64,000 nucleotides of DNA from Streptomyces natalensis ATCC 27448 (GTDB taxonomy: Bacteria > Actinomycetota > Actinomycetes > Streptomycetales > Streptomycetaceae). Both the position numbers and the translations under genes were made by a program. The DNA lies in NCBI RefSeq assembly GCF_000935125.1, contig NZ_JRKI01000034.1, forward strand, positions 670,318 through 734,317. The letters run 5' to 3'. Position 1 is the first letter of the stretch; the number at the start of each line of letters is the position of its first letter. A model generated the notes under the pieces. It searched no databases, was not told where the DNA came from, and saw only the letters and a list, made by a program, of their open reading frames with translations. Shown here one piece after another: positions 36,046-44,506 of this stretch.

Positions 36046-37503
36046 ATGTCGAAGCCCACGCTGACGACCGAGTCCGGCGCCCCGGTCGCCGACAACCAGA
36101 ACTCCGCCACCGCCGGCGTCGGCGGCCCGATCATCCTCCAGGACCAGCACCTGCTGGAGAAGCTCGCGCGGTTCAACCGCGAGCGCATCCCGGAGCGCGT
36201 CGTGCACGCCCGGGGCTCCGGCGCGTACGGCTACTTCGAGGTGACCGACGACGTCACGGCCTACACCCGCGCCGACTTCCTGAACACCGTCGGCAAGCGC
36301 ACCGAGACGTTCCTGCGCTTCTCGACCGTCGCCGACAACCTGGGCGGCCCGGACGCGGCCCGCGACCCGCGCGGCTTCGCCCTGAAGTTCTACACCGAAG
36401 AGGGCAACTACGACCTCGTCGGCAACAACACCCCGGTGTTCTTCATCAAGGACCCGATCAAGTTCCCCGACTTCATCCACTCGCAGAAGCGCGACCCCTT
36501 CACGGGCAAGCAGGAGGCGGACAACGTCTGGGACTTCTGGGCACACGCCCCCGAGGCCACCCACCAGATCACCTGGCTGATGGGCGACCGCGGCATCCCG
36601 GCCTCCTACCGCCACATGAACGGCTACGGCTCGCACACCTACCAGTGGACGAACGCCGAGGGCGAGTCCTTCTTCGTCAAGTACCACTTCAAGACGAACC
36701 AGGGCATCCGCTGCCTGAGCAGCGAGCAGGGCGCCGAGCTGGCGGGCAAGGACCCCAACTCGCACCAGACCGACCTGCTCCAGTCCATCGAGCGGGGCGT
36801 GTACCCCTCCTGGACGCTGTATGTGCAGATCATGCCGGCGGCCGAGGCGGCGAACTACCGCTTCAACCCGTTCGACCTGACCAAGGTGTGGCCGCACGCC
36901 GACTACCCGCTCCAGCGGGTCGGCCGCCTCGTCCTGGACCGCAACCCCGACAACGTCTTCGCCGAGGTCGAGCAGTCCGCCTTCTCGCCGAACAACTTCG
37001 TGCCCGGCATCGGCCCGTCCCCGGACAAGATGCTCCAGGGCCGGCTGTTCGCCTACGCCGACGCGCACCGCTACCGCCTGGGCGTCAACCACACCCAGCT
37101 GCCGGTGAACGCCCCCAAGGCGACCAAGGCCAACAACTACGGCCGGGACGGCCTCATGGCCACCAACGGCTACGACCGGCACGCCAAGAACTACGAGCCG
37201 AACTCCTACGACGGCCCGGCGCAGACCAACGAGGCGCTCTCCGCCCCGCTGGCGATCTCCGGCTACACCGGCACCCACGAGGCCCCGGCGCACACCAAGG
37301 ACGACGACTTCTTCCAGGCCGGTGAGCTCTACCGCCTGATGTCCGACGACGAGAAGAAGCGTCTGGTGGAGAACATCGCCGGCGGTCTGTCCCAGGTCGG
37401 CCGCGACGATGTGATCGAGAAGAACCTCGCCCACTTCCACGCCGCCGACCAGGACTACGGCAAGCGCGTCGAGGCGCGCGTCCGCGAGCTGCGCGAGGAC
37501 TGA
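36046..37503 (+). CDS. katA: Monofunctional haem catalase, small-subunit type
   Basis: The 485-residue enzyme converts hydrogen peroxide to water and oxygen. Catalytic His54 (RVVHARG) and Asn127 (DLVGNNTP) and the haem-ligand Tyr in RLFAYADAHRYRLG near 336 are intact; length is typical of small-subunit clades. ATG 36046 follows GGAAGG. The AllR-type operator upstream links it to urate oxidation, where peroxide is produced, rather than to general oxidative stress. Confidence 0.94.
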   Translation: MSKPTLTTESGAPVADNQNSATAGVGGPIILQDQHLLEKLARFNRERIPERVVHARGSGAYGYFEVTDDVTAYTRADFLNTVGKRTETFLRFSTVADNLGGPDAARDPRGFALKFYTEEGNYDLVGNNTPVFFIKDPIKFPDFIHSQKRDPFTGKQEADNVWDFWAHAPEATHQITWLMGDRGIPASYRHMNGYGSHTYQWTNAEGESFFVKYHFKTNQGIRCLSSEQGAELAGKDPNSHQTDLLQSIERGVYPSWTLYVQIMPAAEAANYRFNPFDLTKVWPHADYPLQRVGRLVLDRNPDNVFAEVEQSAFSPNNFVPGIGPSPDKMLQGRLFAYADAHRYRLGVNHTQLPVNAPKATKANNYGRDGLMATNGYDRHAKNYEPNSYDGPAQTNEALSAPLAISGYTGTHEAPAHTKDDDFFQAGELYRLMSDDEKKRLVENIAGGLSQVGRDDVIEKNLAHFHAADQDYGKRVEARVRELRED

Positions 37504-37526
37504 CGGGAGGTCAGTTCCTTGCGCAA

Positions 37527-37567
37527 CCGTACCGGCCGGCCCGTTGAGGGGTGGTCGGCCGGTACGG
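37527..37567 (+). terminator. Terminator after catalase
   Basis: A perfect 12-bp stem (37527-37538 with 37556-37567) and a 17-base loop start 24 bases beyond the stop. Confidence 0.75.
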
Positions 37568-37677
37568 GGAGGCAGTACGGCGCTCCGCGGCGCCGGGGGG
37601 ACAACCAGTGCGGTGGAAGTGCTCGCCCGATAGGGATGGGCGAGCCGCTCCCCCGCCGCGGAGCCGCCTCCTGCCTC

Positions 37678-37703
37678 GGGCCCACAGCTCGTCCTGTGGG
37701 CCC
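37678..37703. repeat. Intergenic inverted repeat
   Basis: GGGCCCACAG and CTGTGGGCCC pair around a 6-base loop. Its distance from both genes leaves its role open; a second terminator is possible. Confidence 0.5.
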
Positions 37704-37817
37704 CCGGCTCCGTCCGGTGGTGCGATGTCCCGTCGCGCCCATCTCTCGTATCACCGGGCGGGAACCACCCACGAGGGGCCCGGAAGCCGTACGGTCACGG
37801 TTCCGGGCCCTTCGTGC

Positions 37818-37913
37818 GCGCCCCGCCGGCCCTCATCATGTGCGCCCCGCCCGCCCCCTTCGTCAGCGCCCCGCCCGTCCCCTTCGTCAGCGCCCCGCCC
37901 GCCCTCCCCAAGC
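37818..37913. repeat. 24-bp tandem repeat, four copies
   Basis: Copies start at 37818, 37842, 37866 and 37890; each begins GCGCCCCGCC. Copies two and three differ at one base, copies one and four have diverged 3' ends. Confidence 0.8.
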
Positions 37914-38034
37914 GATGATCCTGCGGGCCGCGCGGGGCTCTCGGCTTATTCGGGCCCCCGGCCGCCGGTTTGGGGGGACGATGGTTGCCAGTGGCAGCAC
38001 CGTCCCGCTGCCGACCGACCTGCCAGGAGCACAT

Positions 38035-38796
38035 ATGGCCGACAGCGTGCCGGTGCGGTGCCCTACGTGCCGCCGCGAGAACGCCTTCACCCCGCCCACC
38101 TTCCCCTGCGCCTGCGGCGCGCCGCTGACCCTGCCCGTGCTGCGCGGCGGGGTCCCCGTCGAGATACTCCACCGCACCTGGCAGGCCTCGTGGGTGGAGG
38201 TGCGCTGCGAGGTGTGCGGACGGCAGGACCAGTGGCCGGCGCCGGAGACCGGCTGCTCCTGCGGCACGGTGGTGCGGATCCCGGTGGTGCCCGCGCCCGC
38301 CCCCTCGCCGGCCGATCCTCCCCCAGCCTCCGGCTCGGGGTACCCCCAGCCCGGCGCGCCCGCCGCCCGCCCTCCGGCCGGCCCCGGCCCGCGCCCCGCC
38401 GTGCAGCGGCCCGTCTTCCGCCCCGTCACCATCCGTACGGCCCGGGACTGTGTGACCGCCGCCGCGCAGTATCTGAAGTGGCTGGGTTTCACGGATGTCA
38501 TCCGCACGCAGGAGCGCACCGCCTCGGGCGTGGATCTGCGGGGCGGCGGGGTGGTGGCCCAGATCGATCCGACGACCCGGTCCACCCGGCTGCGCGATAT
38601 CGAATGCCTGTGGCTCAACGGCCTGACCGATGCGGCCCTCCCGGTGTTCTTCTCGCTGGCCGGCTACGCCCGCGACGCCCGTGCCCGCGCCGATGATCTC
38701 CACCTGCCGCTGTTCGTGATGGACCTCACCGGCACCCCGCAGCCCGTCAACGACCCCGCCGACGAGTTGATCAAGTACGGGGCGACGGGACGGTGA
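38035..38796 (+). CDS. Zinc-ribbon protein with an Mrr-like domain
   Basis: The 253-residue protein starts at ATG 38035 behind AGGAG. The N-terminus has paired CxxC and CxC knuckles (CPTCRREN, CACG, CEVCGRQ, CSCG) that should bind two zinc ions. After a Pro-rich linker, the C-terminal domain (about 140-253) resembles the Mrr restriction-endonuclease fold: GVDLRGGGVVAQID stands where the nuclease has D...QxK, and FFSLAGY and LPLFVMD follow. The catalytic Lys position appears to be Asp, so cleavage is doubtful. A 31-bp repeat lies in the linker. Confidence 0.72.
   Translation: MADSVPVRCPTCRRENAFTPPTFPCACGAPLTLPVLRGGVPVEILHRTWQASWVEVRCEVCGRQDQWPAPETGCSCGTVVRIPVVPAPAPSPADPPPASGSGYPQPGAPAARPPAGPGPRPAVQRPVFRPVTIRTARDCVTAAAQYLKWLGFTDVIRTQERTASGVDLRGGGVVAQIDPTTRSTRLRDIECLWLNGLTDAALPVFFSLAGYARDARARADDLHLPLFVMDLTGTPQPVNDPADELIKYGATGR
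38317..38347 (+). repeat. 31-bp repeat inside the zinc-ribbon gene, copy 1
   Basis: It shares 27 of 31 bases with the reverse complement of 44566-44596 in the LysR gene. It encodes part of the linker, PPPASGSGYP. Confidence 0.75.
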
Positions 38797-39335
38797 GCGG
38801 CGCGGTGAGGATCCGCATCCCGGCCGCGTCCGAACTGGCCGCGCTGCAAGAGATCGAACGGGCCGCGGGCGAAGCCTTCCGCGCGCTCGGCATGGCGCCG
38901 GTCGCCGACGACGATCCGCCGGGCGTCGGCGAACTGCTCCGCTACCGGGCGGCGGGGCGGCTGCTGGCCGCGTACGGGGAATCCGGGCCGGGCGGGCCGC
39001 CGGTCGGCTATCTGTTCTGGGAGCCGGTCGACGGCTGTGTCCACATCGAGCAGGTGTCCGTCCATCCGGACCATGCCCGGCGGGGTATCGGGCGGGCCCT
39101 GATCGACCGGGCCGAGGGCGAGGGGCGGGGTGCGGCGGCGCTGACCCTGACGACGTTCGCCGAGGTGCCGTGGAACGCCCCCTACTACATGCGGCTCGGG
39201 TTCCGGGTGCTCGCCGACGGCGAACTCACCCCAGGGCTCCGGGAGATCCGCGCCGAGGAGGCGCGACGGGGGCTGGACCGCTGGCCGCGGGTGGGGATGC
39301 GGCGGCCGCGCACCGCCGGGGCGGACGGGCGATAA
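38793..39335 (+). CDS. GNAT N-acetyltransferase
   Basis: The 180-residue protein has the acetyl-CoA-binding block VHPDHARRGIGRALIDRA near residue 92 and the family end NAPYYMRLGFRVL near 130. GTG 38793 overlaps the stop of the zinc-ribbon gene (GTGA), so the two are translationally coupled. The acceptor is unknown. Confidence 0.82.
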   Translation: MSGAVRIRIPAASELAALQEIERAAGEAFRALGMAPVADDDPPGVGELLRYRAAGRLLAAYGESGPGGPPVGYLFWEPVDGCVHIEQVSVHPDHARRGIGRALIDRAEGEGRGAAALTLTTFAEVPWNAPYYMRLGFRVLADGELTPGLREIRAEEARRGLDRWPRVGMRRPRTAGADGR

Positions 39336-39342
39336 TGCGGAG

Positions 39343-39723
39343 ATGATCGACGCGAGGACGCTGCGGACCCTCTGTCTGGGCTTCAACGGCGCCACCGAGG
39401 AATTCCCGTTCCCCCGGCACCCGGACGTGTCGACGTTCAAGGTCGGCGGCAAGATCTTCGCGCTGACGACGCTGGCGGCCAGCCCGCTCACGGTGAGCCT
39501 CAAGTGCGACCCGGAGCTGGCCGAGCGGCTGCGTGCGGAGCATCCCGAGGTGGTGCCGGGCTACCACCTCAACAAGCGGCACTGGAACACCGTTTCGCTG
39601 GTCGGCGGCCTCCCCGACCGGCTGGTCCGCGACATGATCGAGGACTCCTACGACCTGATCGTGGCCTCCCTGCCGCGCGCCCAGCAGCTGCTTCTGGACT
39701 GGCCGGGGGTACGCGAGCAGTGA
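39343..39723 (+). CDS. MmcQ/YjbR-family protein
   Basis: The 126-residue protein has the compact CyaY-like fold of MmcQ/YjbR proteins: PFPRHPDVSTFKVGGKIFAL, SLKCDPELAE and the C-terminal GYHLNKRHWNTV are family features. Members are often annotated as DNA-binding; the role is not settled. It follows the GNAT gene by seven bases and closes the three-gene operon. Confidence 0.85.
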   Translation: MIDARTLRTLCLGFNGATEEFPFPRHPDVSTFKVGGKIFALTTLAASPLTVSLKCDPELAERLRAEHPEVVPGYHLNKRHWNTVSLVGGLPDRLVRDMIEDSYDLIVASLPRAQQLLLDWPGVREQ

Positions 39724-39761
39724 GGGCCCCTCGGCGCACCGCGCGGTGCGCCGAGGGGCCC
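39724..39761. terminator. Bidirectional terminator
   Basis: A fully palindromic 38-base stretch begins directly after the stop codon of the MmcQ gene and lies 23 bases beyond the stop of the convergent secreted-protein gene. It can form a stem of about 17 bp on either transcript. Confidence 0.85.
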
Positions 39762-39783
39762 ACGGTGCCGGGCGGTAACCGCC

Positions 39784-40458
39784 TTACAGCACGCCGCCCC
39801 GCGCGGTGGCGGGGGCGAGGGTGTTGAGCGTGCCGTCCACGCTGCCGTTGCCGGCGTACTCGGCGGTGTAGCCGCCCAGCAGCGTCGTGGCGGGGTTCAC
39901 CGAATGCTCCGCGTCACACGCGGCCCGGCCGGCGGTGTTCGTTCTGGCCACGCACAGCACGTTGCCGGCGCCGTCCTTGAACGTGATGGTGGCGTTCCAG
40001 ATGGCGTCCTGGGGGCCGTTGTCACGGTCCCGGACCAGGGTGGCGTTCAGATGGCCGAGCCGGGCCTTGAGCGGCGAGAGGTGGGTGAGTCCCGCGCGGC
40101 CCGCGGTCAGCTTGGTGCCCATTTCGGGCACCTTACGGGCCGGGCCGCACAGACCGCGTGTCCAGTCGAAGTAGGCACCCGGGGCGCAGTTCACATGCTC
40201 CCGCGAGACCGCCCGGCCGCTGGTGGACGGGTGGCAGCGGTAGAAGGCAGCGGCGTCGTCGGCGTCGATCGCCAGCCGGTCGCCGGGCCGGTGGGGGTCG
40301 GCCTGGTGGCCGGGACCGCTCGGGCAGCCCGCGGTGTAGACCTCGGTGTTGTAACCGCCGTACTGATCGGGACCGACGGCGGAGGCGGGGGCCGCGAAGG
40401 CTCCCAGGGAAGCAACCACGGCAGCCGCTGCGGTCGCCCAACGAGCAATACGCGTCAT
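39784..40458 (-). CDS. Secreted protein of unknown function
   Basis: The 224-residue precursor has a signal peptide ending near APASA (residue 27). The mature part contains five or so Cys residues (CPSG, CHPS, CAPG, CGPA) in its first half, with LCVARTN and ACDAEH later, suggesting disulfides and a beta-sandwich. No family is recognised. ATG 40458 follows GGA. Confidence 0.7.
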   Translation of the reverse strand: MTRIARWATAAAAVVASLGAFAAPASAVGPDQYGGYNTEVYTAGCPSGPGHQADPHRPGDRLAIDADDAAAFYRCHPSTSGRAVSREHVNCAPGAYFDWTRGLCGPARKVPEMGTKLTAGRAGLTHLSPLKARLGHLNATLVRDRDNGPQDAIWNATITFKDGAGNVLCVARTNTAGRAACDAEHSVNPATTLLGGYTAEYAGNGSVDGTLNTLAPATARGGVL

Positions 40459-40643
40459 GGAGTTCCGTTCTCTTCGTGGGGGCGGGGAAAGGGGGCAGCG
40501 ATGGCGCGATACGGCCTGGCCCTTGGCCTGAATCCTGTCATGATCGCGCCGTCCGCACCCTATGGGGGTACGCGCCGCACCCGTGCCCTGTACGAACGAA
40601 ACAAGCCAGTGAGTCGTCCGACGAAACAAGCCGGTCGGGCCGT
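40459..40643. other. Upstream region of the secreted-protein gene
   Basis: Together with the element to its right this is a gene-free stretch of about 350 bases. It should hold the minus-strand promoter of the secreted protein; no clear motif was found. Confidence 0.45.
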
Positions 40644-40811
40644 CTAGGGCGCTTCTGACGGATCTCCGTGGAGGAAGGAGCGGCGCCTGGTGCGTGCGAT
40701 CGCAAGGCGCCGGGATGTCTTCATAGCGGAGCTATGGGGACATTTCGGCAACGCCGCGAGCGTGCGTGCCAGGCGCCGCGACGCCGCGGAGATCCGTCAG
40801 AAGCGCCCTAG
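40644..40811. mobile_element. MITE-like element with 25-bp terminal inverted repeats
   Basis: The ends 40644-40668 and 40787-40811 are perfect 25-bp inverted repeats starting CTAGGGCGCTTCTGACG. Inside, GGCGCCTGG and CCAGGCGCC extend the fold into one long hairpin. There is no transposase. The outer CTAG could be a palindromic target. The right end supplies the stop codon of the acyl-CoA ligase gene (TAG at 40808-40810, minus strand). I recall similar elements scattered in Streptomyces genomes. Confidence 0.75.
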
Positions 40812-42445
40812 CGCACCGCCCCCGGCCCCTTCGCCAGCCGTTCGCGCAGCTCCACCTTGCGGACCTTGCCGCTGACCGTCATCGGGAACTCCTCGACGAT
40901 CTCCAGATAGCGCGGCACCTTGTAGTGCGCGAGGCGGGAGCGGCAGTAGCGGGCCAACTCGTCGCGGGTGAGGGGGTTTTCGGGGTCGCGCAGGATGACG
41001 CAGGCGGCGATCTCCTCGCCGTACTTCTCGTCGGGTACGCCGACGACCTGGACGTCGGCGATCTTGGGGTGGGAGTAGAGGAACTCCTCGATCTCCCGCG
41101 GGTACACGTTCTCCCCACCGCGGATGATCATGTCCTTGATGCGGCCGACGATCCGTACGTACCCGTCGTCGTTCATCACCGCGAGGTCGCCCGTGTGCAT
41201 CCAGCGGGCGGCGTCGATGACCTCGGCGGTGCGCTCGGGCTCCTCCCAGTAGCCGAGCATCACGCTGTAGCCGCGGGTGCACAGTTCGCCGGGCGTGCCG
41301 CGCGGCACGGTCACCCCGTTCGCCGGGTCGACGACCTTGACCTCGATGTGCGGCAGCACCCGGCCGACCGTCGCGGTGCGGTGTTCCAGGTCGTCGTCCC
41401 GGCGGGTCTGGGTGGAGACCGGCGAGGTCTCGGTCATGCCGTAACAGATGGACACCTCGGCCATGTGCATCTCGGCGACCACCCGCTTCATCACCTCCTC
41501 GGGGCACGGCGAGCCGGCCATGATGCCCGTACGGAGCGAGGAGAGGTCGTAGGCGGCGAAGTCGGGGTGGTTCAGCTCGGCGATGAACATGGTCGGCACG
41601 CCGTAGAGGGAGGTGCAGCGCTCGTCCTGCACCGCCCGCAGGGTGGCGGCGGCGTCGAAGGACGGGCCGGGGATGACGATGCAGGCGCCGTGCGAGGTGG
41701 CGCCCAGGTTGCCCATCACCATGCCGAAGCAGTGGTAGAAGGGCACCGGAAGACAGACCCGGTCGTGTTCGGTGTAGCCGATCGTCTCGCCCACCCAGTA
41801 GCCGTTGTTGAGGATGTTGTGGTGGGAGAGGGTGGCGCCCTTGGGGAAGCCGGTGGTGCCGGAGGTGTACTGGATGTTGACGGGGTCGTCCGCGGTCAGC
41901 GCCTTCTCGCAGGCGGCGAGCCGGGCGGCCGGGACGGTGGCGCCGGCGGCCAGCAGCCCGCCCCAGGAGGCCGCATCGCCGATGTAGACCACCTCGCGCA
42001 GCGCCGGGCTCTCGCCCCGCACCTGTTCGACCATCCGGCGGTAGTCGCTGGTCTTGTGCTGCACGGCGGAGACCAGCACGCCGATCCCGGCCTGGCGCAG
42101 CACATACGCCAACTCGTGTACCCGGTATGCCGGGTTGACGTTGACGAGGATGGCGCCGATCCGGGCCGTCGCGTACTGGACGAGCACCCACTCGGCGCAG
42201 TTGGGCGACCAGATACCGACCCGGTCGCCCTTGCCGACCCCCTTGGCGAGCAGCCCGAGCGCCACCTCGTCGACCGCGCGGCCCAGCTCCCGGTACGTCC
42301 AGCGGCGGCCCGTCGCCGCCTCGACCAGCGCCTCGCGGGCGCCGAAGCGGTCGATGCTGCGGGCCAGATCGGATCCGATGGTGTGCCCCAGCAGCGGCCG
42401 CCCGGCCGCTCCGCTGGTGTACGACAGCTCCTGCTCACCGCTCAT
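40808..42445 (-). CDS. AMP-binding acyl-CoA ligase
   Basis: The 545-residue adenylate-forming enzyme activates a carboxylic acid to its CoA ester. The P-loop YTSGTTGFPKGATLSHHN lies near 196-213, YGMTETSPV near 344, TGDLA near 425, GRIKDMIIRGGENVYPREIE near 443 and the catalytic Lys in SGKVRKVEL near 530. The motif pattern fits medium/long-chain fatty acyl substrates. ATG 42445 follows GAGGAGAG. Its last codons run into the terminal repeat of the MITE-like element, which provides the stop. Confidence 0.9.
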   Translation of the reverse strand: MSGEQELSYTSGAAGRPLLGHTIGSDLARSIDRFGAREALVEAATGRRWTYRELGRAVDEVALGLLAKGVGKGDRVGIWSPNCAEWVLVQYATARIGAILVNVNPAYRVHELAYVLRQAGIGVLVSAVQHKTSDYRRMVEQVRGESPALREVVYIGDAASWGGLLAAGATVPAARLAACEKALTADDPVNIQYTSGTTGFPKGATLSHHNILNNGYWVGETIGYTEHDRVCLPVPFYHCFGMVMGNLGATSHGACIVIPGPSFDAAATLRAVQDERCTSLYGVPTMFIAELNHPDFAAYDLSSLRTGIMAGSPCPEEVMKRVVAEMHMAEVSICYGMTETSPVSTQTRRDDDLEHRTATVGRVLPHIEVKVVDPANGVTVPRGTPGELCTRGYSVMLGYWEEPERTAEVIDAARWMHTGDLAVMNDDGYVRIVGRIKDMIIRGGENVYPREIEEFLYSHPKIADVQVVGVPDEKYGEEIAACVILRDPENPLTRDELARYCRSRLAHYKVPRYLEIVEEFPMTVSGKVRKVELRERLAKGPGAVR

Positions 42446-42552
42446 CGGTGGCTCTCCTCGCGGTAGTCGGCCTGGGCGGTTCGGCGAACCAGGGGGCCGA
42501 TCCTTCCACGGACGACCGGCCCGCGCCGTGCACCTGGTCGGCGCCGCAGCCC

Positions 42553-44094
42553 TCAGTTGACGCCGCGGTCGCGGCCGGACCAGTACGGCCGGCGGAGCTT
42601 GAACTTCTGGATCTTGCCGGTGGCCGTGCGGGGGATGGCGTCGCGGAACTCCACCGAGGTGGGGGCCTTGTAGCCGGCCATGCGCTGCTTGCAGTGCGCG
42701 ATGATGCCGGACTCGTCGGCGGTCGCTCCCTCGGCGAGGACGACCAGGGCCTTGATCGTCTCGCCCCACTTCTCGTGCGGTACGCCGATGACGGCGACCT
42801 CGGCGACCGCGGGGTGGCTGAAGATGGTGTCCTCCACCTCGATGGACGAGACGTTCTCGCCGCCGGTGATGATGACGTCCTTCTTCCGGTCGGAGATGGT
42901 CAGATGGCCGTCGGCGGGGTCGAGGGTGCCGCCGTCGCCGGTGTGGAACCAGCCGTCCTCCAGGACGTCCGCGGTCTCCTCGGGCTTGTCCCAGTACCCG
43001 CCCAGCACGGTGTTGGAGCGGGCCAGGACCTCGCCGGAGTCGGACACCCTCAGCTGGACGCCGAGCGCGGGCAGGCCCGCACGGGAGAGCTTGCGGGCCC
43101 GCTCCTCGGCGGGGAGGTGCAGGTCGGCGGGCCGGGTGCGGTTGAAGGTGAGCATCGGCGAGGTCTCCGTCAGACCGTAGAGCTGGGTGAACTCCCAGCC
43201 CAGCTCCTCCTCCACGCGCTGGATCGTCTTGGTCGGCGGCGGGGCGCCCGCGCAGACGATCCGCACCCGGTCGCGGCCGGGGATCTCGCCCTCCCAGGTC
43301 GCCGCCGCATCGAGCACCATGTTCCACACGGCCGGGGCGCCGCACATGAGGGTGACGCCGTGCTCCTCGACCCGTCGCAGGATCTCCGCGCCGTCGACCT
43401 TGCGCAGCACCACCTGCTTGACGCCCAGACCGGCCATCACATACGGCATTCCCCAGCCGTTGCAGTGGAACATCGGCAGGGTGTGCAGATAGACGTCGCG
43501 CTCCCAGACGCGGGTGTGCAGGCCGAAGGTCAGGCCGTTGACCCAGATGTTGCGGTGGGTCAGCTGCACGCCCTTGGGGCGGGCGGTGGTGCCCGACGTG
43601 TAGTTGATCGTCGCGGTGGCGTCCTCGTCCGGGTGCGACCACGGGCGGGGCGCGGTGCCGAAGCGCATCAGCTCGGTGTCGGTCTGCTCGCCGAGGACGA
43701 AGCGGTGGCGCACGGTGACGCCGGACAGTGCGTCGTCCAGCTCCGGGTCGACGAGGAGGACCGAGGATCCGCTCTGCCGGACCACGTAGTCGACTTCGTC
43801 GGGCTTGAGGCGGAAGTTCACCGGGACGCAGATGCGGCCGCTCATCGGCACCGCGAACAGCAGCTCCAGCAGCCGTGCGGAGTTGTGCGAGGCGACCGCC
43901 ACCCGCTCGCCCTCACCGACGCCGAGGGCATCAAGCCCCGCCTGCCAGGCCCGGACGCGTTCGGCGAACCGCCCGTAGGTCGACTCGGGCACCGGCGGGG
44001 CGGGCTGGTGCGGCTCGTCGACCACGGCCGGGCCGTCGCCGAACCCCAGCTCGGCCCGGTCGAGGAAATCCGCGATGGTCATCGGTGTCCGCAT
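42553..44094 (-). CDS. AMP-binding acyl-CoA ligase, second enzyme
   Basis: The 513-residue relative of the downstream ligase shows YTSGTTARPKGVQLTHRN near 168, YGLTETSPM near 315, TGDGG near 392, SDRKKDVIITGGENVSSIEVE near 405 and Lys in TGKIQKFKL near 494. Position and strand suggest co-transcription with the next ligase 107 bases on. ATG 44094 has AAGGAGAG upstream; a second ATG four codons in is possible. Substrate unknown. Confidence 0.9.
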   Translation of the reverse strand: MRTPMTIADFLDRAELGFGDGPAVVDEPHQPAPPVPESTYGRFAERVRAWQAGLDALGVGEGERVAVASHNSARLLELLFAVPMSGRICVPVNFRLKPDEVDYVVRQSGSSVLLVDPELDDALSGVTVRHRFVLGEQTDTELMRFGTAPRPWSHPDEDATATINYTSGTTARPKGVQLTHRNIWVNGLTFGLHTRVWERDVYLHTLPMFHCNGWGMPYVMAGLGVKQVVLRKVDGAEILRRVEEHGVTLMCGAPAVWNMVLDAAATWEGEIPGRDRVRIVCAGAPPPTKTIQRVEEELGWEFTQLYGLTETSPMLTFNRTRPADLHLPAEERARKLSRAGLPALGVQLRVSDSGEVLARSNTVLGGYWDKPEETADVLEDGWFHTGDGGTLDPADGHLTISDRKKDVIITGGENVSSIEVEDTIFSHPAVAEVAVIGVPHEKWGETIKALVVLAEGATADESGIIAHCKQRMAGYKAPTSVEFRDAIPRTATGKIQKFKLRRPYWSGRDRGVN

Positions 44095-44206
44095 GCTGCG
44101 CTCTCCTTGATCCGGAACAACTCGTCTTCAGGGGAGTTTGGCGGTTGCGGTGACTGGTCGGGGCGCGAAGCGCCGGATTGCGCGCCCGGATCGCGCGCGC
44201 CCCGCG

Positions 44207-44389
44207 CTACTTGTCGGCGGTCAGCGTGCCCGCCGCGCCCCAGCTGTCGGTTGGCACCTCGTGGATCCACACCTGCACGCTCTCGGCGGGAATCCGGTAC
44301 GCGTCCACGAACGCGTCGGTGATCTGCTTGACCAGCTCCCGCTTGAGCTCGACGCTGCGCGGGCCCTGCTGGACGGTGACGACGGGCAT
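44207..44389 (-). CDS. 4-oxalocrotonate tautomerase-family protein
   Basis: The 60-residue protein begins Met-Pro, so Pro1 after Met removal can act as the catalytic base, and has the VELKRELVKQITDAFV helix and VWIHEV strand of this family. These tiny tautomerases work as hexamers or dimers of trimers. It precedes the two acyl-CoA ligases on the same strand, hinting at degradation of an aromatic or unsaturated acid. Confidence 0.82.
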   Translation of the reverse strand: MPVVTVQQGPRSVELKRELVKQITDAFVDAYRIPAESVQVWIHEVPTDSWGAAGTLTADK

Positions 44390-44506
44390 GACTGAACTCC
44401 TCTGTCTGCGGCGGCCGTCCGGGCGTGTTCCGGGCGGCTCACCGGCGTGGGATCAGTCCATCGCGTACGGGGCGCGGGACCAAGAAGCGATCCGTGCACG
44501 CAGCGA

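Larger units (their letters stand above)
37504..38034. other. Intergenic region with terminator, hairpin and 24-bp repeats
   Basis: These 531 bases carry the catalase terminator (37527-37567), a 10-bp-stem hairpin at 37678-37703 and four 24-bp repeats (37818-37913). Long open frames across it on both strands follow the repeats and are not credible genes. Confidence 0.6.

Noticed and set aside
37818..37913. Possible CRISPR array from regularly spaced repeats
   Set aside because: The 24-bp units are directly adjacent without unique spacers, and no cas genes are present.
40690..40875. Small forward frame across the MITE-like element
   Set aside because: Its sequence follows the terminal repeats and runs antisense into the ligase gene; similar frames recur wherever the element inserts.
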